In this document: positions 50,743-59,088 of the stretch, piece after piece
How the letters are laid out: each line of letters starts with the position of its first letter
How positions within the stretch are numbered: the stretch's first letter is position 1
Assembly: GCA_036513895.1 (NCBI GenBank)
Contig: DATBYF010000046.1
Span: 15,030-79,029, forward strand
Origin: Palsa-147 sp036513895
Lineage (GTDB): Bacteria > Acidobacteriota > Terriglobia > Acidiferrales > UBA7541
Length of the DNA stretch: 64,000 bases
Reading direction: 5' to 3'
The notes under the pieces: model-generated
What the model saw: only the letters and a program-made list of their open reading frames with translations
Told to the model about the DNA's origin: nothing
Databases searched by the model: none
Program-made: the position numbers and the translations under genes

Positions 50743-52842
50743 ATGCGGAGACCTACTTCCTTGCTTAAATACACCGCTCGATTCCTTCGCCCGAATCCCA
50801 TATTTCTTGCGCTATCGTTAGCTCTCTTCGCCGGTTTTTGTGCTTCTGGTGCTGGCGCGCAGACGACAATCAGATTTCCGCTACGAGCGACACATTACGA
50901 TGTCGAAGCTACGTTGCACCCTGCTGACCAAACTGTGTCCGCCCGCGCCAAAGTGGACTTTGTCGCTGGCGCTCCGACGCGCACGCTCGTCGTCGAATTG
51001 CACCAGGACCTGAAAGTTACGGCAGTGCGCGGTGCGAACGGCAAACCACTCGAATTCAGTCGCGATAACAATCCCCCGCTCAATCTTCGCGTCAATCTTC
51101 CCGACGCGCTGGTTTCAGGAAATACCACTTCTGTGACGTTCGAATACGCGGGCCCACTGTCGCTTGAAGAGGATAGTCCCACGAAAGGCGTACGCCTCGC
51201 CTCTGTGGACAAGAACGGCGGCTATCTTCTACTGCCGTCGCGCTGGTTTCCGCTGACGAACTATCCGTCAAACCGGTACACATACCACTTCAAGATTTCA
51301 GTCCCTGACACTTTTGCCGTGGTCGGCACCGGCACAGCCGAATCACCGCAACTCGTGCCCGCGACAAAAACGGGTGAGCAAGGGCAGGCTATTTACGTAT
51401 TTCATTCCGATCGCGCGTCGCCGGGCGGAACATTCGTTTTTGGCAACCTGCAATTGAATCCGGTGAAAGTTGAGGGCTTCTCAGTTCCTGTGTACGCGCC
51501 CGCCGCGCAAGCCGGAACGGCGAATCTTTATGGCGCTTCGTTGGCGCACGCCGTGACGTACTTCTCCGACGTTTTCGGCCCTATTCCTGAACGCAGTTAT
51601 GTAATAGCGCAGATGCCGGACGGCTCATTAAGCGAGTACGCGGGGCCCGGAATTATTCTTATCAGCGCGCGCCAGTGGTCGCCGCGGCCAAACGAGCGTT
51701 TGATGGCTGAACTGGTGGCGGAGCAATGGTGGAATGACGAGATATTGCCGGCGTCAGCTGCTGACGTTTGGCTTTCCGACGGTCTTTCTTGCTATTCCGG
51801 CGCGCTTTACGCCGAAGAGACGGGAGGCGAGGCAGGCTTGCGGAAGGCGCTTGATGATTTCGCCGTCGGTACGCTGATGTACGAAGACGCAGCGCCGATT
51901 TCGCAGGCGCAGCGGCTGCAACCCTACTCGGACGAATATCGTTCGGTAGTAGATGATAAGGGCGGCATGGTGTTCCACATGCTCCACAACGAGCTTGGCG
52001 ATGTGGCGTTCCGTGCTTTGCTTAAGGAGTTTTTTGAGAAGTACGCCGGGAAAACCGTCACTCTCGAAGAGTTTGAGAAAATGGCCGAGTCGAAAAAGCC
52101 GGCTACTCCGCCTGTGCCGGGACAACCTTCAGTGAATCTTGTCGCCTTCTTTTCGCAATGGCTGAATTCGACGGGTATTCCCGACTTCAAGCTCGAATAC
52201 ATCGTGTACCGGACAAAAAAGGGATTTAAGGTGGTGGGCAAGGTCAATCAGGATCTCGATACATTCCGGATGCCAGTGGAAGTGCGTGTCGATACCGAGG
52301 GCAATCCTGAATACAAGAAAATCAACGTCGCGGGCCTAGCTTCGCAGTTCCAGATCGAGACGTTTGGCAGACCCAAGCCAAACGGAATTACTCTCGATCC
52401 GAATAATAACCTTCTCAAGGCGAGCCCGAAGCTCCGGGTCCGTGCCGCCATCGCGCGTGGCGAAGGCCTGGCAGCTCAGGGAAGATTCTACGATGCGATT
52501 CAGGAGTATCAACACGCGCTCGATTTGCAGGCCAATAATTCGCTTGCTCATTTTCGCGTGGGCGAAGCACTTTTCTACCAGAAGAATTACCAGGCGGCAG
52601 CGAACGCGTTTCGAGCTTCACTCGATGGCGACCTTGATACCTCATACAAGTGGGTCGAGGTCTGGAGCCACATCTACATCGGCAAGATTTATGATCTAAC
52701 GGGTCAGCGTGAGCGCGCCGTCAACGAATACAGCCGCGCGCAACACTTGAAAGACGATACGGGCGGCGCACAGGCGGAAGCCGAGCGTTACCTCAAGAAG
52801 CCATATGGCGAGGAAGCGAGCGGCTCGACGGCAAAGTCTTAG
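50743..52842 (+). CDS. Secreted M1 metallopeptidase-like protein lacking zinc ligands, with TPR repeats
   Basis: The 699-residue protein has a signal peptide (FLALSLALFAGFCASGAGAQ). The M1-type N-terminal beta domain (about 42-280) is followed by the catalytic-type domain. Where M1 peptidases have HExxH-W, this protein reads AELVAEQWW (residues 322-330): both zinc histidines are alanine. The downstream ligand region WLSEG reads WLSDG, and the GAMEN position reads SEYAG. It is therefore probably not a zinc peptidase. A C-terminal part (about 560-690) has TPR repeats (AQGRFYDAIQEYQHALDLQA, LFYQKNYQAAANAFRASLDG). It may be a scaffold or binding protein in the periplasm. The gene converges on the next gene with a 4-base overlap. 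Confidence 0.85.
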   Translation: MRRPTSLLKYTARFLRPNPIFLALSLALFAGFCASGAGAQTTIRFPLRATHYDVEATLHPADQTVSARAKVDFVAGAPTRTLVVELHQDLKVTAVRGANGKPLEFSRDNNPPLNLRVNLPDALVSGNTTSVTFEYAGPLSLEEDSPTKGVRLASVDKNGGYLLLPSRWFPLTNYPSNRYTYHFKISVPDTFAVVGTGTAESPQLVPATKTGEQGQAIYVFHSDRASPGGTFVFGNLQLNPVKVEGFSVPVYAPAAQAGTANLYGASLAHAVTYFSDVFGPIPERSYVIAQMPDGSLSEYAGPGIILISARQWSPRPNERLMAELVAEQWWNDEILPASAADVWLSDGLSCYSGALYAEETGGEAGLRKALDDFAVGTLMYEDAAPISQAQRLQPYSDEYRSVVDDKGGMVFHMLHNELGDVAFRALLKEFFEKYAGKTVTLEEFEKMAESKKPATPPVPGQPSVNLVAFFSQWLNSTGIPDFKLEYIVYRTKKGFKVVGKVNQDLDTFRMPVEVRVDTEGNPEYKKINVAGLASQFQIETFGRPKPNGITLDPNNNLLKASPKLRVRAAIARGEGLAAQGRFYDAIQEYQHALDLQANNSLAHFRVGEALFYQKNYQAAANAFRASLDGDLDTSYKWVEVWSHIYIGKIYDLTGQRERAVNEYSRAQHLKDDTGGAQAEAERYLKKPYGEEASGSTAKS

Positions 52843-54083
52843 AACAAGTTTTGAGCTTTCAGCAGTTTCAGTCCCGTAAGTTCTGGCGCGGCAATTCCCT
52901 TGTGCTGCACCATGACTTGAAACGTCTCGCCCATTCCATCCGGGAAAATCAAGCTCTTGAACTGCAGGCGAGAACGTATTTGACTGGCATGTTGCGTGGT
53001 TTCACCGGCATCGTTTGAAATGTCTGCGAAATTGCTTTGATGCGCGAGTGACAGCAGAAAATGGGTTTGCGACGCCAGACCTGTTCGTATTAGGCCGCTT
53101 TTTCGCCCCCAAAGATCGAGCGCTGTGAAACTCACATGTGCGGTGAGGTCCTGTTCGCCGGGTGCGCGATAATATTCTTCGCTCGCGCGATGGTTGCAAT
53201 AAGCCAGCATCGTACCGTTCATGTGGTGTTCGTCGTATAGTTCGCGCGCTTCTCGTCCATAGTCAATCGTTAGAACGAAACCACGGTCTAAATTTCCGCC
53301 TATCCTTTCGATCCACTCGCAGGCACGCACGGAGGCTTCCGCGTGTTGGCCTTCGCGCAGTCTAACTTCTTGCCCCCGAAAATACTCGTCGAGTTCGGGA
53401 GACGATATCGGCATTCTGCGTTCGACGAATTCATCCCCAATTGCGTCCACATAAATCTCCTCGAGCTTGCCCTCGTGCATCACGAGTCGATGAACTGGAA
53501 GCGCATCGAAAAACTCATTCGTGAGAATGCAGCCTTGGGGGATTACTTCGGTTGTCTCCTTGAGGACTGACGCGTGCCCCGCCAAGATATGATCGGCAAG
53601 CGCGCTAGCCGCAACTTCCAGCCGCTTGGCCGATATTTCGATCGCTCTGTAATCGATTGCCTCGTAGAATTTCGGCAGTTCATCTCGGGAAAAGTCCAAA
53701 ATCTGGCGCGCTAAAGATCCTGTGCCGGCGCCGAGTTCTGCAATTGTGAAACGGCTGGGGGATGCAAGAAGCATCCACATCTCATAAATTTGCCGCGCTA
53801 TGAGCCGGCCAAAAATCGGCGACATGTCAACACTCGTGTAGTAGTCGGCGCGCCGCCTTTCAATGGATCCGTTGTAATAACCGAACTCGGAATGATAGAG
53901 GCAAGTTTCCATGTATTTCGCGAAGGTGATCGGACCACCGGCATGAATTCTCTCGACGAGCAATCTATGAAGGGCAGTGCTGGCAGTTTGCAAGGATATT
54001 AATCCTGGCGCTGGGGATTGCTGGTAAACATTTCGATCACGTAGTCGTGTAAACCGTCGTAGAGCTGCTTTTGAAACATCCAC
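52839..54083 (-). CDS. MidA/NDUFAF7-family SAM-dependent methyltransferase
   Basis: The product of up to 414 residues has the SAM-dependent fold of the MidA family: GPITFAKYMETCLYHSEFGYY, FTIAELGAGTGSLARQILDF (SAM loop), ILTNEFFDALPVHRLVMHEG, GFVLTIDYGREARELYD and DLTAHVSFTALDLW. The mitochondrial relative NDUFAF7 methylates complex I; the bacterial substrates are less clear. ATG 54083 overlaps the preceding gene by 85 bases, and a TTG at 53993 after CAGGAT is a reasonable shorter start. The gene ends 4 bases inside the end of the convergent M1-like gene. Confidence 0.88.
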   Translation of the reverse strand: MDVSKAALRRFTRLRDRNVYQQSPAPGLISLQTASTALHRLLVERIHAGGPITFAKYMETCLYHSEFGYYNGSIERRRADYYTSVDMSPIFGRLIARQIYEMWMLLASPSRFTIAELGAGTGSLARQILDFSRDELPKFYEAIDYRAIEISAKRLEVAASALADHILAGHASVLKETTEVIPQGCILTNEFFDALPVHRLVMHEGKLEEIYVDAIGDEFVERRMPISSPELDEYFRGQEVRLREGQHAEASVRACEWIERIGGNLDRGFVLTIDYGREARELYDEHHMNGTMLAYCNHRASEEYYRAPGEQDLTAHVSFTALDLWGRKSGLIRTGLASQTHFLLSLAHQSNFADISNDAGETTQHASQIRSRLQFKSLIFPDGMGETFQVMVQHKGIAAPELTGLKLLKAQNLF

Positions 54084-54289
54084 GGGAATTGCGGGTTGTC
54101 GATTTCCCTCGGCTGGAACTGCAGCAGGTAGATATGAATTGCGGCATCACTAAATTTGTAACGAATTTCCAATTCCACTCCATCGCCACTTGGCCGCGCG
54201 TCGAAGGCAAACAATGGGTGTTCGTAACGCAATAGTTCCGCGCGCACCTTCTGAACGCGAAGTTCGCGTTGCTGCTCGTCCGGCGTCAC
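53999..54289 (-). CDS. Small hypothetical protein downstream of the macrodomain gene
   Basis: The 96-residue product (MTPDEQQRELRVQKVRAELL, LEIRYKFSDAAIHIYLLQFQ, YDGLHDYVIEMFTSNP) is soluble, Phe/Tyr-rich and not recognised. Its start overlaps the macrodomain gene's stop by 4 bases, a clear sign of translational coupling. It may function with it. Confidence 0.65.
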   Translation of the reverse strand: MTPDEQQRELRVQKVRAELLRYEHPLFAFDARPSGDGVELEIRYKFSDAAIHIYLLQFQPREIDNPQFPWMFQKQLYDGLHDYVIEMFTSNPQRQD

Positions 54290-54834
54290 GCGCCCGCTGT
54301 CCCAGCGCGCAGAGTCTTCTTTGCGACGCGTTGAAACGCGGCGAGCGCTTCTCGATCGAAAAGCACAAAATAAACCTTCTCGAGCGTCGTCGAGCCTTCG
54401 AGATGACGCACGACTTCATCAATCATGATCTCCGCGCACTCGCCAAGCGGAAATCCGGCAATCCCGGTCCCGATCGCGGGAAACGCAATCGTTTTGAGTT
54501 TCTTGTCGGCAGCGAGCCGTAATGACATGCCGGTCGAACTGCGCAGAGCCTTGGCAGTCGTTTCGCCGCCAAGCTGCATGCTCGCTGCGTGGATCACATA
54601 ACGCGCTTTCAGTTTTCCACCGGTCGTCACGGCGGCACTTCCGATGGGAATCGAACCAATTTCATTGCATTCTCGCTGGATTGCATCGCCGCCCTTCCGG
54701 CGAATTGCGCCGGCGACGCCTCCGCCCAACTGCAGATCGTTGTTAGCGGCGTTCACCACGGCGTCCGTATCCATCTCTGTGAGATCGCCTTGCTGGATGA
54801 TGATTCGGTTGGCAAAATTCATGGTTAGTTTCAT
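54286..54834 (-). CDS. Macrodomain protein (ADP-ribose binding)
   Basis: The 182-residue product is a single macrodomain: IIIQQGDLTEMDTDAVVNAA, NNDLQLGGGVAGAIRRKGGD, TTGGKLKARYVIHAASMQL, AFPAIGTGIAGFPLGECAEI and VYFVLFDREALAAF. The conserved Asn in NAANN and the loop GGGVAGAI bind ADP-ribose. Such proteins remove or read ADP-ribose or O-acetyl-ADP-ribose. It overlaps the truncated dehydrogenase gene upstream by 4 bases (ATGA) and the small hypothetical gene downstream by 4 bases. ATG 54822 is an alternative start. Confidence 0.93.
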   Translation of the reverse strand: MKLTMNFANRIIIQQGDLTEMDTDAVVNAANNDLQLGGGVAGAIRRKGGDAIQRECNEIGSIPIGSAAVTTGGKLKARYVIHAASMQLGGETTAKALRSSTGMSLRLAADKKLKTIAFPAIGTGIAGFPLGECAEIMIDEVVRHLEGSTTLEKVYFVLFDREALAAFQRVAKKTLRAGTAGA

Positions 54835-55424
54835 GGTGTGGTCGCGGCACGTAATAAATCCGGTGCCTCTGTTACAACTACGACTTCCTTGCCCATCCGC
54901 CGGCCGACTTCCGTGCAGGCAGCAATTGTCTCGTCGGAAGTTTCGAGCGCGCGAACCACTTCCAACAGTTTCGTATTTGGCACTGGAATGAAAAAGTGCA
55001 TGCCGACGCAGTGCTCGCTGCGAAACGTGATGGCGGCTATCTCGGACACGGAAAGCGAGGACGTAGTGCTTGCGAGGATTGCGCCGGGTTTAGCGAATTT
55101 GTCGAGTATCGTGAATATTTCGAGCTTCGTCTCCATTTCATCCGCAACAGCCTCGATCACCAGATCGGCCTCTCGGATTGACTCATCCACGGAGCGCGAT
55201 GTTCGAATGAGGCCGATTGCAGCATCTCGCTGCTCTACGGTCAGCTTTCCTCGGGCAACATCTTCTTCGAGGCTCTGCCGAATCCAATCGAGCGCCTCCT
55301 CGATAATATTTGCGGATACGTCTTCGAGAACGGTACGGTAGCCCGCCTGCGCTGAGACGCAGGCGATTCCGCGGCCCATCGGCCCCGCGCCAATCACCGT
55401 AATCGTCTTCACTTTCATTTTCAA
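54831..55424 (-). CDS. 3-hydroxyacyl-CoA dehydrogenase, N-terminal domain only (truncated)
   Basis: The 197-residue product has the NAD-binding domain of the family: ITVIGAGPMGRGIACVSAQA, ADLVIEAVADEMETKLEIF, ASTTSSLSVSEIAAI and HFFIPVPNTKLLEVVRALET. It ends TEAPDLLRAATTP, where complete enzymes continue EAPGF-TSRI and a helical C-terminal domain of about 90 residues. If one G is restored, the frame gives EAPGFITCR before joining the macrodomain gene, so the C-terminal domain appears to have been lost by deletion plus frameshift. The remaining domain contains the NAD site but lacks part of the active site and dimer interface. It is the fourth gene of a leftward cluster. Confidence 0.85.
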   Translation of the reverse strand: MKMKVKTITVIGAGPMGRGIACVSAQAGYRTVLEDVSANIIEEALDWIRQSLEEDVARGKLTVEQRDAAIGLIRTSRSVDESIREADLVIEAVADEMETKLEIFTILDKFAKPGAILASTTSSLSVSEIAAITFRSEHCVGMHFFIPVPNTKLLEVVRALETSDETIAACTEVGRRMGKEVVVVTEAPDLLRAATTP

Positions 55425-55430
55425 ATTTGC

Positions 55431-56285
55431 CTAAGCCCGCACAGGAAAGAGTCGCGCGGCGTTGTCATAGAGAATTTTTTGCTGCGCCGCGGGAGATATC
55501 GGCAGCGCACGGAATTTCGCTATGTTGCCGCGCACGCCAGGCACGCCCGGACCGGGCCAGTCGGTCCCGAACAATACTTTGTCGGCAATCTCTTCGATCC
55601 GCGGAAAGTATTCCATCAATTTCTGCGGCGGAATCCCTGAAATATCCATGTGCATATTCTTGTGCCGGCGCACGAGGAAGAATGCCTCTTCCATCCAGAG
55701 CGGCCGGCCGCCGTGCGCCAAGATGACCACGAGATCGGGAAAATCGACGCCGACGTCATCCGCCAGCATCGGTTGCGCATAGAGATTGCGAGCGCCGGGA
55801 AATATCGAAGTGCCGGTGTGAATCATCACCGGAAGCCCAACGGCTTGGGCTGTCTCGTACATAGCCGCGAGAGGGCCGAAGCCATCACGATAGGCATTCG
55901 GGGCGAATAGTTGATGCGAGGGATGCACTTTGAGCCCGCGGATGCCGATGTCCTTCAGCCGTTGGACTTCCGCGCCGGCATCGGGGACAAATTTTGGATG
56001 TACGGAACCGAATGCCAGAAGGCGATCCGGCTTGACCGAACAATATTTCGCAATCCAATCATTCACTTCCGGTCCGAAGCCGATTACTTCCGGGCTGACG
56101 TAGTTGATTAGTCCCGCGCGTTCAATTTCCGCTTCATCGAGGAACTTCAAAAACTCTGTGGCACTGGCTGAATACTTTTCGATTTCGGCGTAGTCCTTTC
56201 GCCCGTGCTTAATTAATTTCAGCGCGCTGGGTTTGAACATATCGAGCGGCTGGATGTGAATGTGGATATCAATTATGGGCGGCAA
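55431..56285 (-). CDS. Amidohydrolase-family (amidohydrolase_2) metal-dependent hydrolase
   Basis: The 284-residue TIM-barrel protein has the metal motif IIDIHIHIQP near the start, then FGSVHPKFVPDAGAEVQRLK, IRGLKVHPSHQLFAP, LPVMIHTGTSIFPGARN, VVILAHGGRPLWMEEAFFL and VLFGTDWPGPG (metal-binding Asp). This resembles the ACMSD/5-carboxyvanillate decarboxylase type amidohydrolases. The frame is complete. It lies 6 bases upstream of the dehydrogenase gene on the minus strand. Confidence 0.9.
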   Translation of the reverse strand: MPPIIDIHIHIQPLDMFKPSALKLIKHGRKDYAEIEKYSASATEFLKFLDEAEIERAGLINYVSPEVIGFGPEVNDWIAKYCSVKPDRLLAFGSVHPKFVPDAGAEVQRLKDIGIRGLKVHPSHQLFAPNAYRDGFGPLAAMYETAQAVGLPVMIHTGTSIFPGARNLYAQPMLADDVGVDFPDLVVILAHGGRPLWMEEAFFLVRRHKNMHMDISGIPPQKLMEYFPRIEEIADKVLFGTDWPGPGVPGVRGNIAKFRALPISPAAQQKILYDNAARLFPVRA

Positions 56286-56344
56286 GTGGCGGCGTGTCCT
56301 TTGTAGAAACGGGCGGGATTTGGCTCTGAAAGGGGTGCAATTTT

Positions 56345-56425
56345 GTCTCGATTAGAAATGAATCTGTTGTTTGTTTTGTGTGAGTTACGGGCGTTTCTAA
56401 TAAATTCCAGTCTCGATTAGAAATG
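56345..56425. repeat. Two copies of a TCTCGATTAGAAATG element
   Basis: The copies at about 56345-56360 and 56410-56425 share this 15-base core. On the other strand the first extends to CATTTCTAATCG...ACAAAATTGC, which also flanks the IS insertion site at 33289 and 35580. Confidence 0.6.
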
Positions 56426-56473
56426 GGGTGGATTCGGGCGCCGTGCGGCTTAGGTTTTGCCAGATGGCGAGTC

Positions 56474-56495
56474 GCGGGCAAGATGCCCGCGCCAC
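56474..56495. repeat. REP-like palindrome (GCGGGCAAGATGCCCGCGCC)
   Basis: Imperfect palindrome of the type GCGGGC-AAGAT-GCCCGC followed by GCCAC, related to the copies at 56747 and 56871. Confidence 0.6.
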
Positions 56496-56746
56496 GAAGT
56501 AAAGGAAGCCTACGCCTAGCAGGACCGGGCGCTGGCGAGTGACCGAGGCTTCTCCCATTTATTTTATCATTTACTAGCATCGTGTTTATTTATAGCAGTG
56601 TGTTGGCAGGTGCGCAAGAGAGAGGGTCTGTGGATGGAGGGGCTGGAAATTTGAAAAATGAAAAGGGAAAAGGGAAAAAAGAAAAGGGACGGATGGGAAT
56701 GAAAATTTCGCACGTGAAGTTATTCGTGCTGACATTGGGGGAAAAA

Positions 56747-56772
56747 CGCCGGCAGGATGCCGGCGCTACGAC
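56747..56772. repeat. REP-like palindrome, copy 2
   Basis: CGCCGGCAGGATGCCGGCGC followed by TACGAC. Flanking bases (CTGAC-TTGG before, GCAATT after) match copy 3, so the repeated unit is about 55 bases. Confidence 0.65.
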
Positions 56773-56870
56773 GGCAATTGGAGAAATTGAACAGTGAAGT
56801 AGGAGAAATGGAATGGGAGAGCGAAAAAACGAGATTGTGAATTTCAGATGTTCTGACGTTGGCACAAAAA

Positions 56871-56895
56871 CGCCGGCAGGATGCCGGCGCTACGA
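56871..56895. repeat. REP-like palindrome, copy 3
   Basis: Identical core to copy 2 (CGCCGGCAGGATGCCGGCGC, then TACGA), 124 bases downstream. Confidence 0.65.
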
Positions 56896-56927
56896 TTGCA
56901 ATTCGAGGCTGGGTCATTTTCAATCTT

Positions 56928-57266
56928 TTAGTAGCGGGGGACGCGGGGGTCGATTTCGGTTGACCAGCGATCGATGCCGCCGGTCATGGAGCGAGCGGCT
57001 TCGACGCCTTGCGAGCGCAGCCATGCGGCAGCGTCAAGGCTGCGCATGCCGTGATGGCAGAATAGAATCACGTCTTCAGCAGACTCGAGCTCTGCCAGAT
57101 TCGTGGGAATCTCGCGCATCGGAATCAATTTTGATCCTTCGATCCGCGTCGTCTCGTATTCCCACGGCTCGCGCACGTCCACGAAGAGGAACTTTTCGCC
57201 GCGGTCTAGGCGTTGCTTTACTTCCTGGGGCGAGACTTCAATGTTTGCGAGCGGGTCGGTGGTCAT
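56928..57266 (-). CDS. Rhodanese-like sulfurtransferase domain protein
   Basis: ATG 57266 has GAAGGAACG before it. The 112-residue product is a single rhodanese domain: EVSPQEVKQRLDRGEKFLFV, DVREPWEYETTRIEGSKLIP, and the active-site loop ILFCHHGMRSLDAAAWL, in which Cys is the persulfide-forming residue. It ends GGIDRWSTEID. It lies 16 bases after the CoA-transferase-like gene, so it belongs to the same leftward cluster, perhaps as a housekeeping sulfur carrier. Confidence 0.9.
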   Translation of the reverse strand: MTTDPLANIEVSPQEVKQRLDRGEKFLFVDVREPWEYETTRIEGSKLIPMREIPTNLAELESAEDVILFCHHGMRSLDAAAWLRSQGVEAARSMTGGIDRWSTEIDPRVPRY

Positions 57267-57282
57267 CGTTCCTTCTTCAGCG

Positions 57283-58206
57283 TCAATAGCCGAAATCAGC
57301 GGGAGCCGAATAGGCATTGTGACGGACGGCCAGTGCGTCAAAACGCGATGCGCCTAGCAGATCGAGGTAGGCGCGATGATCGGGCACGCGCACGACCCAG
57401 TTTTCGAGCCAGCGCTCAAGATCTTCGAGTTTGCGACTCTGCGTGTGGTACTCGGAGAAAAACTCGTGATCGCGGCCGTAGTACCCTTGAACCGGAGAGG
57501 GGTGGGCGCCGCCGGGCTCGTGAACTACGGCGGCGACGAGAAATCCAGGGACGAGCGTGCGGTTCGGATCCGAGGCAATCAATTCCGGCGATACGATCTC
57601 TTCCGCGACGATAATTACCTTCCTTGCGGCTCGCGCTCCGTCTACGGCGACACCAAGACTGCCCCAAATATGGGCATTGCCGAATTCATCGGCGCGTTGC
57701 ACTTGCAAGATCGCGACATCGGGACGAAGCGCGCGAACGGCGACGAGTTTATCTTCGTTGACCGGCGAGATGAACTCGCGCAAATTGCCATTTTTCCTGA
57801 GCAGATCGCTGCCAAGGGTGGAGTACGTCGGTAAGAACGGGATTCCGAGCGCACCGGAATGAAGCGCCAGCGCCATTGTGAAATTTGAATAATCCGTCAT
57901 CTCGATGCGCCGCGGAATATTTTGCTCCATGGCGCGGCGGAAGCAGTAGCCGACGCCTGCCGACACGTTACCCACCCAGGCGGCCATGAGTTTTGAGACG
58001 CATCCCGCGCCAATCATTTGATCGAACAAAATGTCTGAAATCGGACCGACAAGAGTCAGATCGCGGCGTCCCAGGCGAATCAGTTCGTGCCCCGCGGCAA
58101 ATGGGATCATTTGTTCCAATTGCGCGCCGAGAAGAACCATCGAGCCCGAGGGCACGTGCTGCGAGATTGCCTCCCGCATCGTTAACAATTTGCTGGTAGC
58201 AGCCAT
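57283..58206 (-). CDS. CoA-transferase-type alpha subunit (IpdA-like)
   Basis: The 307-residue product has the class I CoA-transferase fold of the A subunit: LLTMREAISQHVPSGSMVLL, HELIRLGRRDLTLVGPISD, VSAGVGYCFRRAMEQNIPRR, PTYSTLGSDLLRKNG, VDGARAARKVIIVAEEIVS and HPSPVQGYYGRDHEFFSEYH. The last segment is typical of the IpdA group, which in actinobacteria hydrolyses a steroid ring intermediate. It pairs with the beta-like subunit 21 bases upstream. The exact substrate is unknown here; aromatic or acyl-CoA degradation is suggested by the neighbours. Confidence 0.88.
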   Translation of the reverse strand: MAATSKLLTMREAISQHVPSGSMVLLGAQLEQMIPFAAGHELIRLGRRDLTLVGPISDILFDQMIGAGCVSKLMAAWVGNVSAGVGYCFRRAMEQNIPRRIEMTDYSNFTMALALHSGALGIPFLPTYSTLGSDLLRKNGNLREFISPVNEDKLVAVRALRPDVAILQVQRADEFGNAHIWGSLGVAVDGARAARKVIIVAEEIVSPELIASDPNRTLVPGFLVAAVVHEPGGAHPSPVQGYYGRDHEFFSEYHTQSRKLEDLERWLENWVVRVPDHRAYLDLLGASRFDALAVRHNAYSAPADFGY

Positions 58207-58227
58207 ATTAGCGCGTATTCGCCTGAC

Positions 58228-59022
58228 CTATTTGGTCCAGAAATGATTTGGGTCGAGTGAGCGCATTGCGGCAAGTTCCGGCTCGCTCGGCGCTTGGGTT
58301 TCCATGAGATCGTCGGCAACGCGTAACGACCATCCCGTGTTCGCAAGTACATCCTCGACCGCGATGCCAGGATGAGTAGACGCGAGAAAAGCTTCGCCGT
58401 CGGTGCCATAACGCAACACGCCAAGAGTCGTGATCAGCGCGGACGGACCGGTGTGGCCCGGCAGTCCCTGCGCCGTGCGCCAACTATTCCCACGACCGAA
58501 ACCCGGCGACGTGATGTACGCGACACGCTCAACCAGCCGCGACTTTTCATGAGCGAGCAAGACCACCGTGCGCTTCGCCAATGAAGCTATATCACAGGCG
58601 CCGCCCGAACCTGGCAGCCTGTGCGTCTCGCCGTGGCGGCCTCCCCAAGTGGAATTCAAATTCCCAAAGCGATCGACTTCCGCGGCGCCGAGAAATCCGA
58701 CGTGAACGCGGCCTTGTTGCAACAGCGCCATAACGTCGAGCATCTGCCCGGCCTGCGTAGCGCCACGCAAATTTGGAGGATCGCCCATCGTATATAGCAA
58801 TTGTGGAGAAGGCGTCTCGCGGATCAATCCATTTTCGTAGAGGCCTACCGCATTGGGCGCATGGGTTTGCTTGGCGACGAGAAATGCGAGGATCGGCAAT
58901 CGCATCCCGACGAACACCAGCTCGCCGTCTGCGATTTCGCGGGCGGCTGCCGCGACCATCAACTCACTGTAGGTGTAGCCGCGTGCGGCAATCTGAGCTT
59001 CTATCGCGGTTGGCTCGACCAA
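58228..59022 (-). CDS. CoA-transferase-type beta subunit (IpdB-like)
   Basis: The 264-residue product shows the B-subunit pattern: YTYSELMVAAAAREIADGEL, VFVGMRLPILAFLVAKQTH, AVGLYENGLIRETPSPQLL (Glu of the ExG-type region), HVGFLGAAEVDRFGNLNSTW, GSGGACDIASLAKRTVVLL and VITTLGVLRYG-like end. It is complete. It precedes the alpha-like subunit by 21 bases, and follows the enoyl-CoA hydratase gene at 66 bases, making a three-gene acyl-CoA module. Confidence 0.88.
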   Translation of the reverse strand: MVEPTAIEAQIAARGYTYSELMVAAAAREIADGELVFVGMRLPILAFLVAKQTHAPNAVGLYENGLIRETPSPQLLYTMGDPPNLRGATQAGQMLDVMALLQQGRVHVGFLGAAEVDRFGNLNSTWGGRHGETHRLPGSGGACDIASLAKRTVVLLAHEKSRLVERVAYITSPGFGRGNSWRTAQGLPGHTGPSALITTLGVLRYGTDGEAFLASTHPGIAVEDVLANTGWSLRVADDLMETQAPSEPELAAMRSLDPNHFWTK

Positions 59023-59088
59023 GTGTTGCCTTTCTTTGCTTCAGACCTGCGGTAGAACTCAATTCCAGTGATGTATGTTGGTTCGATA

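Larger units (their letters stand above)
56286..56927. other. Repeat-rich intergenic region of about 640 bases
   Basis: No gene is supported. The stretch has two short direct copies of TCTCGATTAGAAATG (about 56345 and 56410), matching the sequence around the IS insertion site, and three palindromic GCC-rich repeats (see separate entries), plus AT/purine-rich runs. Open frames here are low-complexity. Confidence 0.55.
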
